32,074 nucleotides of DNA from NCBI GenBank assembly GCA_015056155.1, contig SVGU01000027.1, forward strand, positions 1-32,074, given 5' to 3'. Position 1 is the first letter of the stretch. The number at the start of each line of letters is the position of its first letter. This DNA is from Clostridiales bacterium. GTDB taxonomy: Bacteria; Bacillota; Clostridia; Christensenellales; Aristaeellaceae. Under the pieces are notes generated by a model that saw nothing but the letters and a program-made list of their open reading frames with translations, was not told the origin of the DNA and did no database searches. Positions 22,765-30,296 of this stretch are shown in pieces. The translations under genes and the position numbers were made by a program.

Positions 22765-22791
22765 CTATTGGGTGAATGGAATGCGCCTGCA

Positions 22792-23586
22792 TCAGGAGAG
22801 CAGCGCGCGGTCGTTGGCGAACTCGTCGCCGCTGACCCGGGCGAACTGCTCCAGCAGGTTCTCCACCGTGAGCTTCTTCTTCTCCTCGCCCGCGATGTCC
22901 AGAATGACCTTGCCCTCATGCATCATGATCAGCCGGTTGCCGTAGGCGATGGCGTCGCGCATGTTGTGAGTGACCATCATGGTCATCAGGTTGTTCTCCT
23001 CGATGATCTGCCGGGAGAGGGTCAGCACCTTTTCGGCCGTGCGGGGGTCCAGCGCGGCGGTGTGCTCGTCCAGCAGGAGCAGCCGGGGCTTCTTCAGCGT
23101 CGCCATCAGCAGGGTCAGCGCCTGACGCTGGCCGCCGGAGAGCAGGCCGACCTTGCTGGTCATGCGGTCCTCCAGACCAAGGCCCAGGGTCGCCAGCTTC
23201 TCGCGGTATTCCTCGCGCTCGGCGCGGGTGATGCCGGCCCGCAGGGTCCTGCGCTGACCGCGGCGGGCAGCTAGGGCGAGGTTCTCCTCGATCTGCATGG
23301 TGGCGGCGGTGCCGGTCATGGGGTCCTGGAACACGCGGCCCAGCATGAACGCCCGGCGGTGCTCCGACAGGTGGGTGATGTCCTGCCCGTCGATGATGAT
23401 CTGCCCCTCGTCCACCGGCCATACGCCGGCGATGGCGTTCAGCGTGGTCGATTTGCCCGCGCCGTTGCCGCCGATGACGGTGACGAAATCGCCGTCGTTC
23501 AGGTGGAGGTTGACGCCGTTCAGCGCGACCTTTTCATTGACCGTGCGGGGGTTGAAGGTCTTCCGGACGTTGATCAGGTCAAGCAT
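22792..23586 (-). CDS. ABC transporter ATPase, TrpXYZ-type (COG1101-like)
   Basis: A 264-residue nucleotide-binding subunit that powers the importer encoded upstream. Walker A is GGNGAGKST at residues 39-47. The Q-loop is near GRVFQDPMTGT. The signature LLSGGQRQAL, Walker B RLLLLDEHTAALD and the switch His in MMVTHNMRDA are all present. GRVFQDP and DEHTAALDP are typical of the ATPase paired with COG4120 permeases and COG2984 binding proteins; that group includes the proposed tryptophan transporter TrpXYZ of Firmicutes. It overlaps the permease gene by 8 nt, and GGGAGG lies 8 nt before the ATG. It is the last gene of the operon. Confidence 0.93.
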   Translation of the reverse strand: MLDLINVRKTFNPRTVNEKVALNGVNLHLNDGDFVTVIGGNGAGKSTTLNAIAGVWPVDEGQIIIDGQDITHLSEHRRAFMLGRVFQDPMTGTAATMQIEENLALAARRGQRRTLRAGITRAEREEYREKLATLGLGLEDRMTSKVGLLSGGQRQALTLLMATLKKPRLLLLDEHTAALDPRTAEKVLTLSRQIIEENNLMTMMVTHNMRDAIAYGNRLIMMHEGKVILDIAGEEKKKLTVENLLEQFARVSGDEFANDRALLS

Positions 23587-24496
23587 GGCTGTGGCCTCCC
23601 TTCTTCAGATGGATCTTTCCCTTCCAGTAGGGAAGCGCCAGGAACATTGCCACCACCAGCGCAGACAGGAGCTTGAGCAGGTTGGTGTCCAGACCCAGCC
23701 ACAGGACCACCTGGATGACGACATAGTACAGCACGGCGCCGATGACCACCGCAAAGAGCTTGGCGGCGAAGTTCGTGAAGAGCTTGCCGAAGATGACATT
23801 GCTGATGATGATCGCGGCCAGGCCGATGACGATGGCGCCGCGGCCCATGTTGACGTCCACGAAGCCCTGATAGTGGGAGTACATCGCAGAGGCCAGGGCG
23901 ACGATGCCGTTGGAGACCATCAGGCCGAGGATCTTGTACAGGTTGGTGTTCAGGCCCTGCGCGCGGGACATGGCCTCGTTCGCGCCGGTGGAGCGCAGCG
24001 CAGCGCCTACCTCGCGGCCGAAGAACCAGTACAGCACCGCGATCAGCACCACCACCACGATCAGCGTGATGAAGATCGGGTTTTGCAGGGACAGCTCTCT
24101 GACATAACGCGAGGACACGATCAGGTCATACTTCCGGATGTTGACCGCCTGATTCGCCTTGCCGCCCATGATGACCAGATTGATCGAATACAGGGACAGC
24201 TGGGTCAGGATGCCGGACAGGATCCCGGGGATGCCCATCGCTGTGTGGAACAGACCTGTCACCAGGCCCGCCAGCATGCCGGCGATGATCGCGCACAGCA
24301 GCGCAATCCAGACATTGACGCCCGCGATCATCAGCATGATGCACACCGCGCCGCCGGTCGCCATGGTGCCGTCGACGGTCAGATCGGAAAAGTTCAGGAC
24401 ATTGTAGGTGATGTACAGGCCGATGGCCATGATGCCCCAGATCATACCCTGCGCGACAGCGCCGGGCATTGCGTTAAGCAGAGTCGCCAAATTCAC
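23579..24496 (-). CDS. ABC transporter permease, TrpXYZ-type (COG4120-like)
   Basis: A 305-residue inner-membrane permease with about eight hydrophobic helices. It has features of the branched-chain-like permease fold: TYNVLNFSDLTVDGTMATGG near the N-terminus, and the cytoplasmic loop EVGAALRSTGANEAMSRAQG that should contact the ATPase. The start is GTG 24496, with GGAGG 8 nt upstream. It ends in the basic tail LKKGGHSHA, whose codons overlap the ATPase start. A G/C-rich stem-loop precedes it, which may lower its expression relative to the binding proteins. Confidence 0.92.
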   Translation of the reverse strand: MNLATLLNAMPGAVAQGMIWGIMAIGLYITYNVLNFSDLTVDGTMATGGAVCIMLMIAGVNVWIALLCAIIAGMLAGLVTGLFHTAMGIPGILSGILTQLSLYSINLVIMGGKANQAVNIRKYDLIVSSRYVRELSLQNPIFITLIVVVVLIAVLYWFFGREVGAALRSTGANEAMSRAQGLNTNLYKILGLMVSNGIVALASAMYSHYQGFVDVNMGRGAIVIGLAAIIISNVIFGKLFTNFAAKLFAVVIGAVLYYVVIQVVLWLGLDTNLLKLLSALVVAMFLALPYWKGKIHLKKGGHSHA

Positions 24497-24520
24497 GGTT
24501 GCTTCCTCCAGACAGTATGC

Positions 24521-24551
24521 GGAGGAAGGGAGGCATTTCTGCCTCCCCTCC
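24521..24551 (-). other. Intercistronic stem-loop between binding protein and permease
   Basis: On the minus strand GGAG-GGGAGGCA pairs with TGCCTCCC-TTCC around GAAA. No T-run follows, so it probably acts in RNA processing or stability rather than termination. Confidence 0.65.
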
Positions 24552-24565
24552 TGCAGGGTGAGTTA

Positions 24566-25513
24566 TCAGTTGATGGCCACGTAATCCTCGGGGATCGCGA
24601 CCTTCAGGATCTCGCACAGCTCGGCGTTGTACTTCTTGGTGACGTTGGGAGCGAAGCGGATGGCCATCGTGGCCACGTCGGCGCCGTTCACCAGGATCTC
24701 GTAGGCCATTTCGCCCGTGGCGCAGCCCAGATCGTAGTAGCTGATGGACAGGGTAGCCACGCCACAGCCGGAGCAGATGCCCTCTTCACCGGCGATGACC
24801 GGCACGCCCTCGGGCTCGACCACGTTGCGGATCGCCTCGGTGCAGGAAGCGGCGGTGTTGTCGGTGGGGATGTAGATGACGTCGCTGGTGGCGCAGGCGT
24901 TCATGGCCACGGAGGAAACGTCGTTGGAGTCAGCGAAGGCGTAGTTGGTGCAGTTGTAGCCCATCTCGGTCAGGTAGCCGGTGATGACTTCCACCTGGTA
25001 CACGGAGTTGGCCTCGGCGGAGCAGTACAGCAGGCCGACTTCCTTGGCGTCGGGGAAGAGCTCCTTGAGCATCGCGGCCTGATCCGCCAGGGGCGCCAGG
25101 TCGGAGGTGCCGGAGATGTTCACGCCGGTCACGCCGGTCCAGTCGTCCATGTCCAGCGCGGTGGCATAGTCGGTGACGGAGGTACCCAGGATCGGGATAT
25201 CCTCGGTGCCGGCGTAGGCGGCCTGCAGGGCGGGGGTGGCGTTGGCCATGATCAGGTCAACGTCGGAGGCGATAAAGGAGTTGATGATGGTGATACAGGT
25301 GGCGGAGTCGCCGGAGGCATTCTGCAGATCGAACTTGACCTTGTCGCCCAGCTTGGCGGTCAGGGTATCCATGAAGCCCTGGGTCGCAGCGTCCAGCGCG
25401 GGATGCTGCACCAGCTGGCAGATACCGATGGTGTAGGTATCGTCGGCCAGGGCGGGAACGGACATGGTCAGGCACATCAGGACAGCGGTCAGGATTGCAA
25501 ACAGCTTCTTCAT
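24566..25513 (-). CDS. ABC transporter substrate-binding protein 1, TrpX-like (COG2984)
   Basis: A 315-residue extracellular binding protein. ATG 25513 follows GGAGGAACC. The signal peptide is KKLFAILTAVLMCLTMSVPA with likely cleavage after ALA; there is no lipobox, unlike its paralog. The mature part begins YTIGICQLVQHPALDAATQGF, a signature of the ABC_sub_bind (PF04392) family. ILGTSVTDYATALD, ISGTSDLAPL, GLLYCSAEANSVYQ and YIPTDNTAASC follow. Members include TrpX of streptococci, proposed to bind tryptophan. The leader of this operon points to Phe/Tyr instead. It is about half identical by eye to the gene upstream. Confidence 0.92.
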   Translation of the reverse strand: MKKLFAILTAVLMCLTMSVPALADDTYTIGICQLVQHPALDAATQGFMDTLTAKLGDKVKFDLQNASGDSATCITIINSFIASDVDLIMANATPALQAAYAGTEDIPILGTSVTDYATALDMDDWTGVTGVNISGTSDLAPLADQAAMLKELFPDAKEVGLLYCSAEANSVYQVEVITGYLTEMGYNCTNYAFADSNDVSSVAMNACATSDVIYIPTDNTAASCTEAIRNVVEPEGVPVIAGEEGICSGCGVATLSISYYDLGCATGEMAYEILVNGADVATMAIRFAPNVTKKYNAELCEILKVAIPEDYVAIN

Positions 25514-25615
25514 TTGGGGTTCCTCCATTCTACATTGCTGTTTTGTATTTTGAAGCCCCGTGGATCGCGGCAGTGTGCTGCTGCCGGGACCGTCAGGCTG
25601 GCTTCCGGTGGGTGG
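25514..25615 (-). other. Intercistronic region with nested inverted repeats
   Basis: Between the two binding-protein genes, CGGCAG/CTGCCG is nested inside GAAGCC/GGCTTC on the minus strand and is followed by an A-rich stretch. It is possibly a processing or partial-termination structure. Confidence 0.5.
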
Positions 25616-26569
25616 TTACTCCCCGATGGGTTGGCAGCCCTGGGGAACGGCGACGCCGAGGAATTCGCACATGCCGGTGTTGACGACCTGCGTGAAGGAA
25701 GGCGAATACGCAATGGGCAGCTGCGCGACGTCCGCCTTGCCCAGCAGGATATCGCAGGCCATCAGGCCGGTGGCATAGCCCAGGTCGTAATAGTTGATGC
25801 AGATGGTCGCCACGCCGCAGCCGGCGCAGATGCTCTCATCGCCGCCGATGACCGGCACCTGCTCCATCTCGATCACGTTCCGCAGCAGCTCGGTGCAGGA
25901 GGCGATGGTGTTGTCCGTGGGGACGAACAGCACGTCGCTGTTCTGGCAGGCGTTCTGCGCGACGGAGAACACATCGTTCGTGTCGGTGAAGGCGTACTCG
26001 GTGCAGGCATAGCCCATCTGCTCCAGATGTCCGCGGATGATGCGGATCTGGTAGATGGAGTTGACCTCGGAGGAGCAGTACAGCAGGCCGACCGCCTTTG
26101 CATCGGGGAACATGGTCTGCAGGAGCGCAGCCTGCGCGTCCAGCGGCGCCAGGTCGGAGGTGCCGGACACGTTGATGCCGGTCACGCCCTCCCACACGTC
26201 CATGTCCAGCGCGGCGGGGTAATCCGTTACGGCCACGCCCAGGATCGGCGTATCGCCGGTGGCGGCGCTGGCGGCCTGCAGCGCCTGCGTGGAGTTCGCC
26301 AGGATCAGGTCCACATCCTCGGCGAGGAACGCATTGACGATGGCGATGCATGTCGCCGGGTCGCCCGAGGCGTTCTGCACAGTCACCTCGCACTGATCGC
26401 CGAGCGCCTGGGCAAGGGCGTCCATGAAGCCCTGGGTGGCGTCCTTCAGTGCGGTGTGCTGCTCCAGCTGGCATACGCCGATGCGGTAGCCTGTTTCGGC
26501 AGACGCACAGCCGGCAAGCTGCAGCAGCAACAGCAGCGCCGCCATCAGCAGTGAAGCTCTCCGTTTCAT
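25616..26569 (-). CDS. ABC transporter substrate-binding lipoprotein 2, TrpX-like (COG2984)
   Basis: A 317-residue binding protein and first structural gene of the operon. AGGAGG lies 8 nt before ATG 26569. The signal peptide ends in the lipobox LAGC (LLLLLQLAGCASAE), so it should be lipid-anchored. It shares YRIGVCQLEQHTALKDATQG, ILGVAVTDYPAALD, VSGTSDLAPL, GLLYCSSEVNSIYQ and GCGVATICINYYDLGYATG with the next gene, so the pair arose by tandem duplication. Two binders for one permease suggest differing ligand preference or placement. It is controlled by the long leader at 26570-26853. Confidence 0.93.
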   Translation of the reverse strand: MKRRASLLMAALLLLLQLAGCASAETGYRIGVCQLEQHTALKDATQGFMDALAQALGDQCEVTVQNASGDPATCIAIVNAFLAEDVDLILANSTQALQAASAATGDTPILGVAVTDYPAALDMDVWEGVTGINVSGTSDLAPLDAQAALLQTMFPDAKAVGLLYCSSEVNSIYQIRIIRGHLEQMGYACTEYAFTDTNDVFSVAQNACQNSDVLFVPTDNTIASCTELLRNVIEMEQVPVIGGDESICAGCGVATICINYYDLGYATGLMACDILLGKADVAQLPIAYSPSFTQVVNTGMCEFLGVAVPQGCQPIGE

Positions 26570-26593
26570 CGCGATCCCTCCTGTTTCGCATTG

Positions 26594-26627
26594 AAAAAGC
26601 GGCTTCTCATCTAAAAGAAGCCGCTTT
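26594..26627 (-). terminator. Attenuator terminator in the leader of the ABC operon
   Basis: AAAGCGGCTTCT (26616-26627) pairs with AGAAGCCGCTTT (26596-26607) around an 8-nt loop, followed by T residues (TTTTT including the stem end). It lies between the leader peptide and the first structural gene, where a terminator makes sense only if regulated. Its loop and upper 5' arm are complementary to 26653-26667. Confidence 0.85.
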
Positions 26628-26641
26628 CCTGTGACGGTATG

Positions 26642-26821
26642 TCACGAAATCTGCTGTCTTTTAGATGGCTGCAAGCCCATAAAGTAAAAGGAAGAATAAA
26701 AGGAAAAACGCAGCACGCCAAAATAGCATGCTGCGTTCAGATAGGCAGAGTGCGCCGCCGCACTGACGGCACAGACGGAGCGGGTGCTGACATGGTTCAT
26801 GCTCATCGCACGGTTCATCAT
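26642..26821 (-). CDS. Leader peptide of the ABC operon, rich in Phe and Tyr
   Basis: A 59-codon frame with a proper RBS: AGGAGG (26831-26836) lies 9 nt before ATG 26821, and transcription should start about 30 nt upstream. The peptide begins MMNRAMSMNHVSTRSVCAV. Residues 27-47 contain nine aromatic residues, culminating in FSFYSSFYF (39-47). The end is MGLQPSKRQQIS. No Trp codon occurs. The codons of residues 52-57 form one strand of an antiterminator with the terminator downstream. Such an arrangement is typical of ribosome-mediated attenuation, in which stalling for a scarce amino acid lets the operon be read. Part of the Phe richness could reflect the T-rich tail of the hairpin at 26707-26737. 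Confidence 0.7.
   Translation of the reverse strand: MMNRAMSMNHVSTRSVCAVSAAAHSAYLNAACYFGVLRFSFYSSFYFMGLQPSKRQQIS
26653..26667 (-). promoter_or_regulatory. Antiterminator strand within the leader peptide gene
   Basis: The minus-strand CATCTAAAAGACAGC can pair with GCTTCTTTTAGATG, the loop and six bases of the 5' arm of the terminator: 11 contiguous pairs, a bulged C, then three pairs. The pairing excludes the top half of the terminator stem. It starts 13 nt after the last Phe codon, about the reach of a stalled ribosome. Confidence 0.7.
26700..26737 (-). terminator. Hairpin with T-run inside the leader peptide gene
   Basis: AACGCAGCA (26729-26737) pairs with TGCTGCGTT (26707-26715), extendable inward by three pairs including a wobble, followed by TTTTTCCTTTT. 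It looks like an intrinsic terminator, or a strong pause, that a translating ribosome would open. Confidence 0.75.
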
Positions 26822-26859
26822 GATGCAGCGCCTCCTGTCTGTTCCTGATTTCTGTGAGA

Positions 26860-26889
26860 ATTATAAACCCGGGAAAATGGGATTGTCAA
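26860..26889 (-). promoter_or_regulatory. Promoter of the ABC transporter operon
   Basis: On the minus strand perfect TTGACA (26884-26889), an 18-bp spacer and perfect TATAAT (26860-26865). A start near 26853 gives a leader of about 285 nt. Confidence 0.9.
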
Positions 26890-26978
26890 TATCCGATGCC
26901 GCCCGTATGGACAGAATCTGGGAATTGTACACAGAAAAAACAATGCCGGACGGTGAAGATGCTGTGCACTGGCGGGGG

Positions 26979-29900
26979 TCACATGGTGATGCGCAGGGCG
27001 CCGATCTTGTCGTCGTACTGGCAGGTGGCGCCGGGGATGTGGGGCGCGAGGGCGTTGACCTCCATGACCAGGATGCCCGTGTCGGTCACGTAGGGCTGGC
27101 CGTCCATGAGGTTCTCCCGGCCGTCCACCAGCAGATGGGTCGCGCCGGCCTGGGCGATGATCGTCCGGCCGCCGGAGCGCACGGTCAGGGTCTGGCTGAC
27201 GGCGTCCCAGTCGAAGTCCACCCGGTCGGGGAAGTTGGCCTTCATCCGCTCGATGATGCACATGACGTTGCCCCAGATCGCGCCGTTGCGGTTGACGGCC
27301 CGGACGCCGCGGAAATCCGGCTCCTGCCCGTTGAGCATGATCTTGCAGTACAGCTCCTTGTCCGGGGTGTACTTGACGGCGTCGGCCTCCGGGATGGGAG
27401 TGAAGAAGCACTCCTGCGGGTCGAAGGCGGGGTTGGCGTAGTCGGCGCGGCATGCGGGGCGGGTGAGGGCTGTCTGCTCCGCCGGAACGCTCGTCAGCGT
27501 GACGCGCGCCTCCGGCAGGCCCTCTGCCGATGCAGTCAGGGTGATCTCCCCGGCGGTCAGTCCGGCGCGGAGAAGCACGCGGTTCGTGCCGCATTCCGCG
27601 TATACATGATCCTGATGGATCACGTTGTCGCTGCGTCCGTTGCCGTTGAAGCGGCCGCTGTTGTAGCCGCCGAGGAACACGGCGTCGCCGGTCAGGCGGA
27701 ATCGGATCCGGGCGTCGCAGAGCGGACAGATGCGCCCCTGTGCGTCCAGGACGGCGACGTCCACGCAGGCGAGGTCATTGCCGTCGGCGTGCAGTCCGCC
27801 GGGGGCTGTGCGGAGCGTCAGCTGAATGGAGACGGGTTTGCCGGCCGTTTCGATGCGGTCCCGGCAGAGCTCCCGGCCGTCGTAGGCGTATGCGACGGCT
27901 TCGGCGGATCCGGACTGTGTCACGTCCACATCGCGGATGGGGAAGACGAAGGTGTTTTCCGGCTCATCGCAGCGCCCGGCGAGGCGGCCGTTCACATACA
28001 GCTCCACCCGCGCCACGGCGTAGCTGCCGATGACGTAGACCGTCTTGCGGGTCGGGTCGCGGCGGAGCAGCTCGTCCGTCTCCTCCCAGTAGCTGCCGTT
28101 GAAGGCTTTGGCATGATAGCGGTAGCTGTCCTCCGTGAGCGCCGGGTAATTCCAGTGGCCGAGGATCTTCACGGCGGGCTTGACGCTCTGCATCGTGCGG
28201 TACACGTCGAAGGACTGCTTCCTTACGCGGATGGCGTCCACGCGCCCGCTCATGCGGCCGTTCTCCGACCAGGACTGGCGGCCGTGCTGCGCCGAATCGG
28301 TCCAGCACAGCGCGGCGGCGGCGCTGTACAGGTTCTTCCCGGAGGCGCCCTGAAGGCGGTCGTTGAAGAACTCCGCATAGCCCCGGGCGTTGGCGAGGGC
28401 CAGGTCCTCGCTGGTCAGGTCGTAGAAATCGCGGCCCTTCTGCTTTCTGCCAGCCTTGCCCAGCCACTTGTTGCGGTAGTCGAAATCCGGCGGCGTGAAA
28501 TCGTCCCAGACGCGCCGGGGTGCTTCCTCGCGGGAATACTCGGTCTCCGTGATCGGCCCGTGCTCGGAGAGGAACCGTCCGGCGTGCCGGTTGAGCATCG
28601 TGCCGACATACTCGGAATGGATCAGCACGTCCTCCGTGTTGATTGTCCGGCAGCCCATGAAGCGCCCGCCGCAGGGGTCCAGCATGTCCTTGACATGCTT
28701 CATTTCCGCCATGTGCGCGGCGTTGATGGAGTTGTTGCCGGCCTCCCAGAACAGGATGGAGGGGTGGTTGCGGAAGGCGAGGATGACATTGCGCATCAGC
28801 TCGACCCGCTGGTCCCACTGGCGGCCGAAGTTCTCCCGCTCCTTGTCGCCTGCGGGCTGGGTGCAGATCACGCCGTGGCGGTCGTAGGCGCGCACGTCCG
28901 CCGGGCTGCCCGCCACATGCATGAAGCGGATGTGATTCGCGCCGCTTTCCCGGATGAGCAGCGCATCCAGATCGTGCATCCACTCCGGAACGATGCCGGC
29001 GGCCGCCCACTCGTTGGTGGCGCGCTGTGCGTAGCCCCGCAGCCAGACGGGCTGATCGTTGATCATCACGCCCTGATCCTTGTCGTAGTGCACCTTGCGG
29101 AAGCCGGTTTCGATGACCTCGGTGTCCATTTCCTCTCCGCCGGCCAGGAGCGTGAGATGCACCCGGTACAGCGCCGGGTCGGTCAGGCTCCAGAACCGGA
29201 CACCGCTGATGCGTGCCTGCGCGCGGATGTGCTGCGTACCCGCGGCGGCCAGCTCGGTGGGGGCGACGAGCTCCTCGGGGGCGGGGACGTAGTGCCGGGT
29301 CGCCTCGTCCCAGACATAGGCGTCCTCCGGGGTGATGCTGATGCGGTGGATGCGGGCCTCCTCCGGGGCGGGGGACAGCGTCTCGCAGCCGGAGGAGAAG
29401 GCGGCGACCTCCTGCCCGTCCAGCGTACGCAGGGATACGCGCAGCTGCGCATCGACCGGGAGCGTCCGCAGATTCCGCACCTCCGCATCGACATGGAGCG
29501 TCATGGCGCTGTGGGCGAAGTCGAAATCCGAGCCGTAAACATAGGCGCCGTGGGTGCGGAGGTTGGCGTACAGGGGCAGCGTGAGGTGCACGTCCTTCTT
29601 GAAATGAATCATGACCGGCTGGCTGACGCCGCCCAGGACCGGGTTGAAATCATTGCAGTTCCAGAAGAACCCGACGCCCTCGCGGTCGGCGGGGATGCTC
29701 TGCTCCTGCGCAAGGAGGTAGGAGCCGGGGACCACATCCGGTTTGTTGGGCGTTTCGGCGATGCAGAAGGGGATGTTGCGGGTGGAGGTGTTGTCGGTGG
29801 CGATGGCGATGACGTTGTGCCCGTCGGGGGAGAGGAAGTCCGTCATGTCAAAGCCGAAGGGGCCCACGCCTGCCTCGTAGTATCCGCAGAGCCGGCCGTT

Positions 29901-30227
29901 GACGTAGAGGTAGCAGGTCTGGCGCATGCCCTCGAAGGCGATCAGCACCCGGTCGCCCCGATGCTCCGGGGGGACGTCCAGGCAGTTGCGGTAGAAGGCG
30001 GCGGTTCGGGTCTGGCCGCTGCCGGCGTCCTCGATGGGGACGGAGAAGAGCTCCCCGTCGTTGAAGGTGTGGGGCAGCGTGACCTGCTCCCAGCCTTCGT
30101 CGCAGTAGGCGGGATCATACACCTCCCGCCCGTGGGCGTCCCTGCAGGAGGCGAAGGCTTCTTCCATGGGGAAACGGTTTGCCAGACGGAATTTCCAGCC
30201 GTGGTGGAATGCATAGGTATTCGTCAT
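26979..30227 (-). CDS. Glycoside hydrolase family 2-like protein with C-terminal copper-amine-oxidase-N-like domain
   Basis: A 1082-residue protein. ATG 30227 has GGAGG 8 nt upstream, and there is no signal peptide. The N-terminal beta-sandwich has the GH2 sugar-binding pattern (WEQVTLPHTFNDGE, YRNCLDVPPEHRGDRVLIAFEG, LYVNGRLCGYYEAGVGPFGF). The barrel starts near residue 390 with VMINDQPVWLRGYAQRATNE. The conserved helix and strand read RNHPSILFWEAGNNSI. Typical GH2 enzymes have GNE there, so the general acid/base Glu is Asn499. ETEYS (Glu563) is the likely nucleophile. The last 80 or so residues resemble copper amine oxidase N-terminal domains, usually seen on exported proteins. It lies 69 bp downstream of a sugar-binding protein gene, so it probably processes an imported oligosaccharide. 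Substrate unknown. Confidence 0.88.
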   Translation of the reverse strand: MTNTYAFHHGWKFRLANRFPMEEAFASCRDAHGREVYDPAYCDEGWEQVTLPHTFNDGELFSVPIEDAGSGQTRTAAFYRNCLDVPPEHRGDRVLIAFEGMRQTCYLYVNGRLCGYYEAGVGPFGFDMTDFLSPDGHNVIAIATDNTSTRNIPFCIAETPNKPDVVPGSYLLAQEQSIPADREGVGFFWNCNDFNPVLGGVSQPVMIHFKKDVHLTLPLYANLRTHGAYVYGSDFDFAHSAMTLHVDAEVRNLRTLPVDAQLRVSLRTLDGQEVAAFSSGCETLSPAPEEARIHRISITPEDAYVWDEATRHYVPAPEELVAPTELAAAGTQHIRAQARISGVRFWSLTDPALYRVHLTLLAGGEEMDTEVIETGFRKVHYDKDQGVMINDQPVWLRGYAQRATNEWAAAGIVPEWMHDLDALLIRESGANHIRFMHVAGSPADVRAYDRHGVICTQPAGDKERENFGRQWDQRVELMRNVILAFRNHPSILFWEAGNNSINAAHMAEMKHVKDMLDPCGGRFMGCRTINTEDVLIHSEYVGTMLNRHAGRFLSEHGPITETEYSREEAPRRVWDDFTPPDFDYRNKWLGKAGRKQKGRDFYDLTSEDLALANARGYAEFFNDRLQGASGKNLYSAAAALCWTDSAQHGRQSWSENGRMSGRVDAIRVRKQSFDVYRTMQSVKPAVKILGHWNYPALTEDSYRYHAKAFNGSYWEETDELLRRDPTRKTVYVIGSYAVARVELYVNGRLAGRCDEPENTFVFPIRDVDVTQSGSAEAVAYAYDGRELCRDRIETAGKPVSIQLTLRTAPGGLHADGNDLACVDVAVLDAQGRICPLCDARIRFRLTGDAVFLGGYNSGRFNGNGRSDNVIHQDHVYAECGTNRVLLRAGLTAGEITLTASAEGLPEARVTLTSVPAEQTALTRPACRADYANPAFDPQECFFTPIPEADAVKYTPDKELYCKIMLNGQEPDFRGVRAVNRNGAIWGNVMCIIERMKANFPDRVDFDWDAVSQTLTVRSGGRTIIAQAGATHLLVDGRENLMDGQPYVTDTGILVMEVNALAPHIPGATCQYDDKIGALRITM

Positions 30228-30296
30228 ATGATCGTCCTCCATACAGGAAAGGGGCTGCCGCTTTCACGACAGCCCCGGGGCTTCAGGGATCAGGGA

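Noticed and set aside
23297-26554. A 1085-codon + strand frame across the ABC operon
   Set aside because: It is antisense to four well-identified transporter genes; its His/Asp/Gly-rich product is typical of GC-rich shadow frames.
26890-26978. Terminator after the GH2 gene
   Set aside because: A T6 run is present, but I could not find a convincing stem directly before it; GTGCACAG/CTGTGTAC flanks the T-run rather than preceding it.
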